Source: Magnetospirillum sp. XM-1
GTDB taxonomy: Bacteria > Pseudomonadota > Alphaproteobacteria > Rhodospirillales > Magnetospirillaceae
DNA length: 64,000 nucleotides
Direction: 5' to 3'
Assembly: GCF_001511835.1 (NCBI RefSeq)
Contig: NZ_LN997848.1
Location: 1,674,001-1,738,000 of the forward strand
In this document: in pieces, positions 42,621 to 50,446 of the stretch
Numbering within the stretch: the stretch's first letter is position 1
Layout: the number at the start of each line of letters is the position of its first letter
Notes under the pieces: model-generated
Told to the model about the DNA's origin: nothing
Database searches by the model: none
The model's input: only the letters and a program-made list of their open reading frames with translations
Position numbers and translations under genes: made by a program

Positions 42621-42992
42621 TTACTCCGTGGGATCGACTGCGGGGGCATCGTCCTGTCCGGGGACAGGCTTCTTGCCGCGCCGGACGGGGGCCTGGGGTT
42701 CATCTTCTTCGACCACGTCTTCGCCAGGGACGATGTCCCGGAACTGGACGTGGACGCTGGGGTTGGTGCCGGGGAAGACCACACGGAACTTGGTGTCGCC
42801 GTAGACGGCCTTGAGGTAGTCCACGATGTCGCGGTTCTTGCGGTCGTCGGACCCGGCGCGCTCGATCCGGACGACGGCGTCGGCGCCGTGGATGGACTGG
42901 AGCAGCAGGATTTCCGCGAGCGGAATACCGGTCTTGCGGACCTCATAGCCGATCTCACCGCCGAGGCGGACGAAGCAATTAGCGAGTTCCAT
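42621..42992 (-). CDS. Small phage protein between decoration and adaptor genes
   Basis: The 123-residue protein has an alpha/beta N-terminal part (ANCFVRLGGEIGYEVRKTGI, then PLAEILLLQSIHGADAVVRI) and an acidic, Pro-rich tail (GEDVVEEDEPQAPVRRGKKP). I do not recognise a family. Its position in the head-completion region suggests a structural or assembly role. Confidence 0.65.
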   Translation of the reverse strand: MELANCFVRLGGEIGYEVRKTGIPLAEILLLQSIHGADAVVRIERAGSDDRKNRDIVDYLKAVYGDTKFRVVFPGTNPSVHVQFRDIVPGEDVVEEDEPQAPVRRGKKPVPGQDDAPAVDPTE

Positions 42993-43020
42993 GAGTTCTC
43001 CTTACATGGACGATGGGGTT

Positions 43021-43043
43021 CCCGGCGGGACGATCCCGCCGGG
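43021..43043 (-). promoter_or_regulatory. Hairpin downstream of the probable decoration-protein gene
   Basis: CCCGGCGGGA (43021-43030) pairs exactly with TCCCGCCGGG (43034-43043). The loop is 3 bases and no T run follows in the minus direction. It lies 9 bases after the stop of the 299-residue gene and could stabilise that message or attenuate read-through. Confidence 0.65.
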
Positions 43044-43052
43044 GTTCCCGGT

Positions 43053-43952
43053 TTAGCCTGCGTACTGGCTCACGCCCCGATTGGACGCGTCCGGAATGGC
43101 AGCGACGAGCACGAAGCCCTTGCTGCCATCACAGGCCGAGTTGGGGTCGTAGGTGCCACGGACATCGCCAGTGGTGGCGGTGGCCTTGGTGGTGACGCCC
43201 GCGACAACGGTGCCGGCAGTGGCAGTCGCGCCGTCTTCCAGCTCATGGAGCACAAGCCCCGTGGCCGGGAGGTAGACGGGCAAGCCCAGCACGTCGCCGG
43301 TGCCGATGGTGGCGCTGGTGACGTTGGCGCTGAACGACGCCGAGGTGACGGTCTTGAAAGCCTTCTTGCCGGCCAGCGAAGTGCCGGAGGCAGAGCTTTC
43401 GACCACCGTGTTGCCGAACTCGTCGGTGCCGGTAACGGTCAGGACGGCGGTGCCGGTCCAGGCCGCGACCACGTTGCGGGGCACGTCGAAGGTCGCCACG
43501 CCGCTGGTCGCCAGCGCGCCGTTGATGACGGCGAGCGGGGTGGTAGCGATGGTGACGGACTGCGACGCAGCGACGCCGTCGGCGTCAGCAACATTGGGCG
43601 AGCCCAAGTTGATGAGCTGAACGCTGGCGTTGATGACCTTGACGACATCGGTGGTCGGACGGGTGATGTAGTCGTCCGGGCCCAGGCGGTTGATCTGGAG
43701 CGAGCAGGTGGTGCCGGACGCGATGGTCGGCATCCCCGCGCCCCAGGTCAGCGTGATGTTGGATGCGTTGGCGTTGAAGGTCAGGGCGAAGTGGGTCGGG
43801 GAGACATAGGTGTTCCCGTTGACCACCAGGACGTGGCCCTTGTTGCCCACACCCACATAGCTGCCCTTGGAGCGACCGCTCGGGTACGAGACGGTGGCGG
43901 TGCCGGAGGCAGCGAGGCTGGACCCCAGGGTAAACGAAGCGACATCGAACAT
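43053..43952 (-). CDS. Probable capsid decoration or head fibre protein
   Basis: The 299-residue, Thr/Ala/Val-rich protein is predicted all beta (FALTFNANASNITLTWGAGM, then GTAVLTVTGTDEFGNTVVES and VTSATIGTGDVLGLPVYLPA). It has no signal peptide. The sequence resembles Ig-like or jelly-roll virion surface proteins. It follows directly after the major capsid gene, a usual place for decoration proteins, and is flanked by strong hairpins on both sides. I do not recognise a named family. Confidence 0.6.
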   Translation of the reverse strand: MFDVASFTLGSSLAASGTATVSYPSGRSKGSYVGVGNKGHVLVVNGNTYVSPTHFALTFNANASNITLTWGAGMPTIASGTTCSLQINRLGPDDYITRPTTDVVKVINASVQLINLGSPNVADADGVAASQSVTIATTPLAVINGALATSGVATFDVPRNVVAAWTGTAVLTVTGTDEFGNTVVESSASGTSLAGKKAFKTVTSASFSANVTSATIGTGDVLGLPVYLPATGLVLHELEDGATATAGTVVAGVTTKATATTGDVRGTYDPNSACDGSKGFVLVAAIPDASNRGVSQYAG

Positions 43953-43983
43953 TGCAGTTCTCCTGCGAGAGCAGACGTTGAGA

Positions 43984-44014
43984 GCGGACGGTCCGATTGT
44001 CCCGGACCGTCCGC
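43984..44014 (-). promoter_or_regulatory. Hairpin downstream of the major capsid gene
   Basis: GCGGACGGTCC (43984-43994) pairs exactly with GGACCGTCCGC (44004-44014) around 9 bases. It starts 13 bases after the capsid stop codon, with no T tract in the direction of transcription. It probably sets the level of capsid versus downstream mRNA. Confidence 0.65.
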
Positions 44015-44027
44015 CCTCAAATCAGAC

Positions 44028-45074
44028 TTAGGCGACCTCGTAGACCGCGTTGGCGTTCATCTGGTCGCAGGCCAGACCGCCGGTCCAAGTCACGGCCCGA
44101 TAGAGCACGTACTTGTCTTCCGGACGGGCGGGGTTGTGCTGCTTCATGTCCTCGCCATCCATCACCCAGAGCTTGGTGTGACGGGTGTCGATCATGTAGC
44201 AGCGCTTGCTCTCGGACAGATCGTCCAGGGTCGGGTCGTAGATGAAATCACCCAGGCCCATCATGGAAATCTGAGCCAGACCGATGTCGGTGGAGCCGGC
44301 CTTGGTGAAGCCCTGCTGGGTGTAGATACCCTTCTCGGCGACTTCCAGCTCAAGAGCGTTGATGAAGTCGGAGCCGCAGATGACCAAGTTCGGACGGCCA
44401 CCGAAACGCTGGATCTGGCGCAGTTCGGACCGCAGGGTCTTGGTCAGGGTCTGGTTGGCCGCCGAGGCAGTGATCTTGCTGCCGCCAACCTTCGAGCGGT
44501 TGCGCCACCAAGTCACGGTCGAGCGGTCCAGACCGGCGACGGTGCCAGTGGTCGGGTCGTCGGTGATGAACGCCTTGATGCCGGGAACCTGCTTCGCATC
44601 CTGCGAGCCGTCCTTGTGCAGCATGGCGTCGAACGAACGAGCCCAGCCTTCGGCCATGTCGTCCAGCTTGTCCTCCAGCAGCCCGGTCAGAGCGGTCAGC
44701 TCACGGGAGCTGTGGTTGGAGGTGCCCTTGCCGGTCGTGGTATCGGTGACGGAGATGCCGTCGATCTTCAGCTCGGTCAGGGTCAGGCTGATACCAGCGT
44801 GCAGTTCCTTCCACGGGAAGACGGCGCGCTTGAGGTTGGCCGGGTTCGCGTAGGAGACGCTGTCGTTGTGGGTATAGCCTTCCAGGGCGGTCGTGTAGTC
44901 GCCCTTCACCGGCAGGGAGATGTTACCCTTGCCACCAGGGAAGGTCTTCTTGGCCTTGAGCATGGCATCCAGCAGCGGGCGCTTCTGGATGGTCTGAGCG
45001 AAAGCCGGGCCCTTGATGTAGAAGTCGAGGGCGGCGTTAGCGATGTTGGCGAGTTCGCCGGCAGAAAAAGCCAT
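44028..45074 (-). CDS. Major capsid protein
   Basis: The 348-residue protein lies between scaffold and decoration genes. Its sequence fits HK97-fold coat proteins of podoviruses: a helical N-arm (AGELANIANAALDFYIKGPA), then ISLPVKGDYTTALEGYTHND and KELHAGISLTLTELKIDGIS. The central region includes NLVICGSDFINALELEVAEK, and the C-terminal part DLSESKRCYMIDTRHTKLWV and ENKYVLYRAVTW-like text (DKYVLYRAVTWTGGLACDQM). Composition is balanced and free of repeats, as expected for coat protein. The fold is inferred from position and pattern. Confidence 0.85.
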   Translation of the reverse strand: MAFSAGELANIANAALDFYIKGPAFAQTIQKRPLLDAMLKAKKTFPGGKGNISLPVKGDYTTALEGYTHNDSVSYANPANLKRAVFPWKELHAGISLTLTELKIDGISVTDTTTGKGTSNHSSRELTALTGLLEDKLDDMAEGWARSFDAMLHKDGSQDAKQVPGIKAFITDDPTTGTVAGLDRSTVTWWRNRSKVGGSKITASAANQTLTKTLRSELRQIQRFGGRPNLVICGSDFINALELEVAEKGIYTQQGFTKAGSTDIGLAQISMMGLGDFIYDPTLDDLSESKRCYMIDTRHTKLWVMDGEDMKQHNPARPEDKYVLYRAVTWTGGLACDQMNANAVYEVA

Positions 45075-45103
45075 TTCCGTGTTCCTTTACGTGTCTTCCT
45101 GGG

Positions 45104-46132
45104 TCAGCTCGCCCTGGCAGCCAAGGCCACTGCCTCGGCAAAGCTCTTGGGGGCGGGAGCATTCCCAGCCGTCGCGGACGAATGGCTGCGGGGCGATGGC
45201 GCCGTGGGCTGCGGGGACGGGACCACGAAGGTCGAGTTGACCTCCTTGTAGGCCGCTTCCAGCAGTTGCCTGACCTGGGTGGGGTTCGCAGGAGCCCCGT
45301 GTTCCGCGATCAGGGCGCGGGCGTAACGCTCGACAGCCTTCTGCTTGCGGGAGTAATCCGGATCGGACGCGGACTTCTGGGCTTCCCAGTTGGCAGCTTC
45401 CGTCTGGAGGGCGGTGGCAGCGGCTGCGGCTTCCTGTTGGGCTTGTCGCTGAACCTGGGCTTGCGTCTGGGCCGCAGCGATGTTGGCGCGAGATCGGGCG
45501 GCTGCCAGTTCGGCGGCGCTGTCCTCGTCCACGTAGCCCTGCTCGACCCGCTCACGCAGATCGTCAGGAAGTTCAAGACCGGCCATCTGAGCGAGCTGGC
45601 CACGCCAACGGTCGATAAAGGCGAGTGCCTCCTTGGGTTCGATACGACCCTCGAAAGCGCCTTTGACCATGGCCGCAGCCTGGAGCGCGTCCGCCGCTTC
45701 GGTCGGTTCCACCCGATGTTCCCGCATGAAGTCAGTGATCTTGCGGTACTCGGTGGCCTCGGCCTTGTAGGCGTTGCGCTCCTCGATCAGAGCCTTCCAG
45801 CGGGGGTGCTTGCCAAAGGGCAGCTTCTCATCGGACTGTTCGTCCGTCTGAGCCTGTCCGGCATCGTCCGTTTCGGACGCTTCCCGCTTTTCGGGGTCGG
45901 GCGAGTTCCCGTCCGGAACTTCCTGGTCTTCCTGCGCTGCCTTCTTGACGATGGAGAGCAGGTCTTCCTTGGTTTCCGGTACGCCCTGGTCGTCCGCGCT
46001 GGACGAAGACGCGGCATCGTTTACGTCCGGGGCCGCAGCCTCGGCTGCGGTATCGGTGACGGTGGTGGCCGTGTCGGCAGCGCCCACCGCGCTATCCGAC
46101 GTTGGCGAAACGTCGAGGGCTTCATCAGCCAT
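45104..46132 (-). CDS. Scaffold protein
   Basis: This 342-residue protein is acidic and Ala-rich at the N-terminus (AADTATTVTDTAAEAAAPDV), then helical with a long Gln/Ala coiled coil (IAAAQTQAQVQRQAQQEAAA). It ends in a Pro/Ser tail. The order portal-scaffold-capsid and this composition are typical of procapsid scaffolds. It has its own promoter in the 74-base gap upstream, the best promoter seen in the phage, which would boost scaffold and capsid expression. Confidence 0.82.
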   Translation of the reverse strand: MADEALDVSPTSDSAVGAADTATTVTDTAAEAAAPDVNDAASSSSADDQGVPETKEDLLSIVKKAAQEDQEVPDGNSPDPEKREASETDDAGQAQTDEQSDEKLPFGKHPRWKALIEERNAYKAEATEYRKITDFMREHRVEPTEAADALQAAAMVKGAFEGRIEPKEALAFIDRWRGQLAQMAGLELPDDLRERVEQGYVDEDSAAELAAARSRANIAAAQTQAQVQRQAQQEAAAAATALQTEAANWEAQKSASDPDYSRKQKAVERYARALIAEHGAPANPTQVRQLLEAAYKEVNSTFVVPSPQPTAPSPRSHSSATAGNAPAPKSFAEAVALAARAS

Positions 46133-46151
46133 ACGCCAAATCTCCTGTTTG

Positions 46152-46210
46152 GATTAACCGAGTTTCGGTTAATCGGTTTCCGTTATACGTCCGAAATCGT
46201 CCGGCGTCAA
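46152..46210 (-). promoter_or_regulatory. Phage promoter with start-site palindrome upstream of scaffold/capsid genes
   Basis: On the minus strand TTGACG (46210-46205) is followed after 17 bases by TATAAC (46187-46182), a near-consensus sigma-70 promoter. The spacer contains CCGGACGA-TT-TCGGAC. The predicted start site abuts a perfect palindrome, GATTAACCGA (46152-46161) and TCGGTTAATC (46165-46174). The palindrome is either an operator or a 5' hairpin. The -35 box overlaps the portal stop codon. Confidence 0.75.
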
Positions 46211-48351
46211 ATCGGACGCTGCGGCATAGGGACAACATTCGGGTCGCGGTTGGAGCCCTCCTGGGCTTTAGGGCCGGACGGTCCGCCGCTCTGCACCCCC
46301 TGCGGGCCCTGCTGGTTGGGGTCCGTCGTGGGGTCGCCGGTGCCAACCTGCTTCTGGGAGTTCTGCGCCATGATCGAAGGCATCCCCTCGGAGTAGGCGT
46401 CCGACAGATCGAGCTTGTCGTCCAGTCGCTTGACCATCTCTCGGAGCAGCCACTCCGGGTTGAGGTTGGGCAACTGCATCAGATAGGGCGCCATCATCTG
46501 GAAGTTCTGGAGTTCGGCGGCCTTGTTCGGACGGCCCGAGCTGCCGGCCTCGATCTCCAGATAAACGTCCGAGATGATCTCCTCGCGGGTGAGCTGCGGC
46601 CAGACGGCGCCGGGGCCGACGATCTGCTTGACGGTGTCTTCGGAGACTTCCATCAGCAGCACCTGCCCGGACGCCTTGGCGATTTCGGACAGCATGTCGT
46701 CCAACTCGTCCACCGCCGACGCCATGGCCGACATGCGCGAGCCTTCCGCGATGCTGCTCTCTGTTGCCGTGGCGGACGCGGTGCCGCCGAAGTTGGCTTC
46801 CTGGGCGCCGACCGTCTTGAGGATGTCCTCGAAGATGAACTTGACCTCGTAGACGTTGGGGTCGATGGGCGGGCCCTTCAACGGCTGGAGCAGGTCGTCC
46901 ACCTTCTGGCCGGGGAGCAGCGCCTGGAGTTCCAGCACCGCGTTGGCGGGGTGGCTCTGGAGCTTGGCCACGTCTTCCTCGGACAGGGCGTTGGCCGCGA
47001 CGGCGGTGGCCGGGCGGTTGGCGATCCGATGCTCCCGGATGCCCTCACGGGCCCGGTTGTACTCGCGCTGCATGGGTCGGAGGATCGTCACGTCGGACGG
47101 CGGGAACAGCTTGGTTTCGTGCTCCACCTCGTTGAAGGTGAGGACGAAGTACGGCCAGAAGCGTTCCAGCTTGACGTTCGGGTTGGTCGGCTCCCGCAGG
47201 AAGTCAGGGTATCCGTCCGCGACCCAGTAGACGAGGCCGTCCTTGCGCGAATGGATTTGCCAGACGCAGACATCGCCCTTCCCGGACTTGGTGTCTTCGT
47301 CCGACCGGCGCATGGCGGCGGAGCCCTCGGTCGAGCACTGGTAGCCGGTGTAGTCCTTGCCCACGTCGATCCGGAAGATTTCCTTTACGTCGTCCACGGA
47401 CAGCAGGTATTCCTCCGCGACCCAGTCGCCGCCGACGAAGCCGCTGAGACGCTTGGTCTTGGGGTCCGGAATGATGGCGGTGGACGCCGGGAAATCAAAC
47501 AGCAGTCCCTCGCGGATGATGACCTGGGGCTCGGCGGCCAGGGCGGTGATCGCCAGCTTGAGCTGCTCGGCCTCGGCGCTGTCCGTCCGGACCTCGTCGT
47601 CCGCGATGTCGGCGGCCAGACGCTCCATGGTCGAAAGACGTTCGGACAGGTCCGCGATCTTGGCCGACACCTCGGGGGTCTGCTCCATGATCCGCTGGAA
47701 GTCGAGCTTCACGTAGGCCACGCCGCAGGTCACAGCGCGCCGGACGAGCTGCTTCATGGACGCCTTGAACGGCACCGTCTGCTCGTCGATGTAGTAGGCG
47801 TAGATCAGCTCCAGCGTCTTGGACAGCTTGTCCAGCATCTGCCGGCGGGCGACGCCCTGCTGCACGTCCATCAGCACGCCGGCGGCCTGGAGGCCCTGCT
47901 GCATCATCTGCGGCTGGGCCAGCATCGCCATGGGTTGCTGGGTGGCAGTGGCGAGCGCCATCTGGCCGGCCTGGTTGGCAGCGGCCAGCGACCCCGGATG
48001 CCCGTCCCACTGCGTGAAGTCGAGGCGCTCCTTGCGCCGGGCGACCGCCTTGGGGTTCTTGGCATAGAGGGCAGCCACGCGCTGCTGGATGTGCCGCTGG
48101 ATCAGGTTGGCCTGATACTGCTCGGGGTCCAGGCTCTTGCTCCACTGGTAGCCATAGGCGAGGTCTTGGTCCTCACGCATCCGGTCGAAGTCGTCCTTCC
48201 ACCGCTCCTTGGCAGCAATGACGCGGTCGTTCCACTTCTTGACCAGCTTCTTGCGGGCGTCCGGAACGTCCGGGGTGTCCCGGTTGATGATATGGCCCTG
48301 CGTGGGGGCGCAGTCACCATCGTTGCAGTTGATCTCGTTCTCGTCGTCCAT
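46207..48351 (-). CDS. Portal protein (P22-like size class)
   Basis: The 714-residue protein is encoded directly after the large terminase (1-base overlap), the standard place for a portal. The N-terminal helical part (DARKKLVKKWNDRVIAAKER) and the middle (SDVTILRPMQREYNRAREGI, then RIANRPATAVAANALSEEDV) match the P22-type portal family, in which about 725 residues is usual. The C-terminal region is Gln/Asn/Pro-rich (GDPTTDPNQQGPQGVQSGG), consistent with a barrel or disordered tail. It forms the dodecameric DNA gate. Confidence 0.86.
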   Translation of the reverse strand: MDDENEINCNDGDCAPTQGHIINRDTPDVPDARKKLVKKWNDRVIAAKERWKDDFDRMREDQDLAYGYQWSKSLDPEQYQANLIQRHIQQRVAALYAKNPKAVARRKERLDFTQWDGHPGSLAAANQAGQMALATATQQPMAMLAQPQMMQQGLQAAGVLMDVQQGVARRQMLDKLSKTLELIYAYYIDEQTVPFKASMKQLVRRAVTCGVAYVKLDFQRIMEQTPEVSAKIADLSERLSTMERLAADIADDEVRTDSAEAEQLKLAITALAAEPQVIIREGLLFDFPASTAIIPDPKTKRLSGFVGGDWVAEEYLLSVDDVKEIFRIDVGKDYTGYQCSTEGSAAMRRSDEDTKSGKGDVCVWQIHSRKDGLVYWVADGYPDFLREPTNPNVKLERFWPYFVLTFNEVEHETKLFPPSDVTILRPMQREYNRAREGIREHRIANRPATAVAANALSEEDVAKLQSHPANAVLELQALLPGQKVDDLLQPLKGPPIDPNVYEVKFIFEDILKTVGAQEANFGGTASATATESSIAEGSRMSAMASAVDELDDMLSEIAKASGQVLLMEVSEDTVKQIVGPGAVWPQLTREEIISDVYLEIEAGSSGRPNKAAELQNFQMMAPYLMQLPNLNPEWLLREMVKRLDDKLDLSDAYSEGMPSIMAQNSQKQVGTGDPTTDPNQQGPQGVQSGGPSGPKAQEGSNRDPNVVPMPQRPI

Positions 48352-49967
48352 CAGAAGCCTCCGTGGCTGTTCGCTGCGGCCTTGCGCGCCTTATCGGCAG
48401 ACCATTTGACCCAGGCCAGAGTTCCGGACTTGGGCCGCCCACCTTCCTGGCCGGCGAAGGGGTAGTTGGGTTTGGCCGCGACCTGCCGCTGGAGCCCAAG
48501 ACCCAGATGGGCCAGGGCGTCCACAAAGTCGTCGTGGGTCGCGTTGGGGAATTTCATCATCTGGTCCACGGCGTCCATGTACCAGGGAGCGAAGGCAGGG
48601 AAGAAAACCTTGCCCATGGCCATGCGGCCCTGGATCGACTGGGCGCGGGTCTGCTTGTCCTTGACCGGGGTCTGCTCGTCGATGGCGACGAAGACGTGCT
48701 TCTCCTGCATCCGCTTCCGCAGGAACGGGCCGATGGACTTGGAGATGTGGCCCTTCTCAGCCCACCAGATCAGGGGCCGGTGGACCTCCATCAGGGTGAG
48801 CATGGCCTCGACGACCACGTCCGTCTGCGCCCGGCGCCACCAAGTGTCCGGGAGGATATAGACGTTGTTGTTCTCGTCCACGCCCGCCAGCAGCAGGCAG
48901 GTGGCATCCCGATCCTGGGCCGTGCTGACCGCGTGATCGGACGCGGCGTAGATGCGTAGGTTCTTGGGGAGCTGGTCCGGACCGTAGGTCTTGATCCAGT
49001 CCCGGCGGAAGAAGTCGCCGTCGTCCGGAGCCGGCTTGCCCTGGTAGAGCGCGGCGAAGCCTCGGGGGTTGTCCTCCCTGATGTTCTCCAGGAACTCACG
49101 GCTGAACCGCTCCGGCCACAACGCCTCGCCCGGAGCCCGTCCGAGCGGGTCTTCGTCGTAGGCCAGGGCCGGCAGATCGAGGATGCGCCAGCGGGCAGCG
49201 GACCGGGAATTATAGAAGGGGTTCTTGGGGTCGATCAGCCGTCCGACCAGATCGTCTTCATGCCACCGGGTCTGGATGATGACCACACGGGCGCCCGCCG
49301 TCATCAGACGGGTCCGGGCCACGTCCTGATACCAGTCGTAGAGCTTCTGCCGTTGGCGCGGGCTGTCCGCGTCCTCGCGGTCCTTGATCGGGTCGTCGAT
49401 GATGAGCAGGTCCGCGCCACGTCCGGTAAGCGAGCCGCCGACGCCCTTGAAGACCGCCATGCCGCGCTCGGTCGTCTCAAACCTGTCGGACGCAGAGCTG
49501 CCCTTGACCACGTCCACGGTCGGGAACGCCTGCCGATACGCCGGCAGCTTGATCGTCTCGCGGATCGACCGGCCATGGTCCATGGCGAAGTCGTCGTTAT
49601 AGGTGGCGTAGATAACGGACCGGTAGGCGTCGCGCCCCAGGAACCAAGCGACGAACTTGCGGGCCAGCTCCGTCTTCCCATGCCGGGGCGGCATGTTGAT
49701 GATAAGCCGGGTGATGTCCCCACGCTCGACGGCTTCCAAGGCAGCGGCCAGGGCCCGGTGGTGCTTGGCCGGGGTGTATCGAGAGCGGTGCGGATCGTCC
49801 ACGTCGTTCGGATCGGGCATCATCAGCCGGACGAAGTCGATCAGGTCGTCGCGGGCCTTACAGGCAGCCAACAGCCGGTCCGTGCCCCGCGCAGCCTCCA
49901 ACTCGCGGCGAAGCTCGGCCTCGGCGGCGCTCAGGCTTTTCCGGACGGAGAGCGGCTTGGTGGCCAT
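48351..49967 (-). CDS. Terminase large subunit
   Basis: The 538-residue packaging motor has an N-terminal ATPase with Walker A MPPRHGKTELA and Walker B LLIIDDPIKD. The nuclease domain contains IYAASDHAVSTAQDRDATCL, with its Asp residues, and the C-terminal DDFVDALAHLGLGL. The start MATKPLSVRKSL fits the family. It lies 6 bases after the small fibre-associated gene and is far from the small terminase, because the lysis and fibre genes are interposed. Confidence 0.94.
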   Translation of the reverse strand: MATKPLSVRKSLSAAEAELRRELEAARGTDRLLAACKARDDLIDFVRLMMPDPNDVDDPHRSRYTPAKHHRALAAALEAVERGDITRLIINMPPRHGKTELARKFVAWFLGRDAYRSVIYATYNDDFAMDHGRSIRETIKLPAYRQAFPTVDVVKGSSASDRFETTERGMAVFKGVGGSLTGRGADLLIIDDPIKDREDADSPRQRQKLYDWYQDVARTRLMTAGARVVIIQTRWHEDDLVGRLIDPKNPFYNSRSAARWRILDLPALAYDEDPLGRAPGEALWPERFSREFLENIREDNPRGFAALYQGKPAPDDGDFFRRDWIKTYGPDQLPKNLRIYAASDHAVSTAQDRDATCLLLAGVDENNNVYILPDTWWRRAQTDVVVEAMLTLMEVHRPLIWWAEKGHISKSIGPFLRKRMQEKHVFVAIDEQTPVKDKQTRAQSIQGRMAMGKVFFPAFAPWYMDAVDQMMKFPNATHDDFVDALAHLGLGLQRQVAAKPNYPFAGQEGGRPKSGTLAWVKWSADKARKAAANSHGGF

Positions 49968-49973
49968 GCTGGG

Positions 49974-50444
49974 CTAGAGCCTCGCACGGATATTAGCGAT
50001 GGCCCCGTTAACGTAACTAATATACTGGGTCGCAGTCTTGCCGGTGCGGGGGTCGTCGTTATCGACCACCCAGTCTCCGTTCTCGTCCTGCTTCTTGATT
50101 TCCATCAGGGCAGTGGACCCGACAGCATCCTCGCGCCACATGCGGTCGGTGATGGACTTCTCCAGCCGGTCGATCTCGGCCAGGGCATTGGCCTTGGCAA
50201 TGTCGGCAGGGTCACGCGGGGTAGCGTTCCACCGCACCACATAGATACCGTCTTCTACGGTGCCCACGGTGTCGCTCACGAAGAACAGCCGGTCGTCGGG
50301 CCGTGCTTCCCAGCGGGTGGGGATGAAGCCGATCTCGGAAGCAGCACCGGGCTGACGAAGCCAGCCGGCGGGGTATTGGATGTCGGCCAGGACGAAGCCC
50401 GAGGAGGCAGAGACGAGGCCGATTGAGGGGTGATACCAGTCCAT
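49974..50444 (-). CDS. Small protein between tail fibre and terminase genes, possibly fibre assembly
   Basis: The 156-residue protein starts MDWYHPSIGLVSASSGFVLA and includes DGIYVVRWNATPRDPADIAK and IDRLEKSITDRMWREDAVGS. The mix of an N-terminal beta part and a C-terminal helix resembles tail-fibre assembly chaperones, which are encoded next to fibres. The assignment is by position only. It starts 2 bases after the fibre stop. Confidence 0.6.
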   Translation of the reverse strand: MDWYHPSIGLVSASSGFVLADIQYPAGWLRQPGAASEIGFIPTRWEARPDDRLFFVSDTVGTVEDGIYVVRWNATPRDPADIAKANALAEIDRLEKSITDRMWREDAVGSTALMEIKKQDENGDWVVDNDDPRTGKTATQYISYVNGAIANIRARL

Positions 50445-50446
50445 TT

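Noticed and set aside
39642-45251. A plus-strand open frame of about 1870 codons across tail, capsid and scaffold genes
   Set aside because: It spans seven well-supported minus-strand genes and their intergenic hairpins; it is a GC-driven antisense frame.
46102-48465. Long plus-strand open frame opposite the portal gene
   Set aside because: Antisense of a gene with clear portal features; composition is His/Gly/Leu/Arg-rich without motifs.
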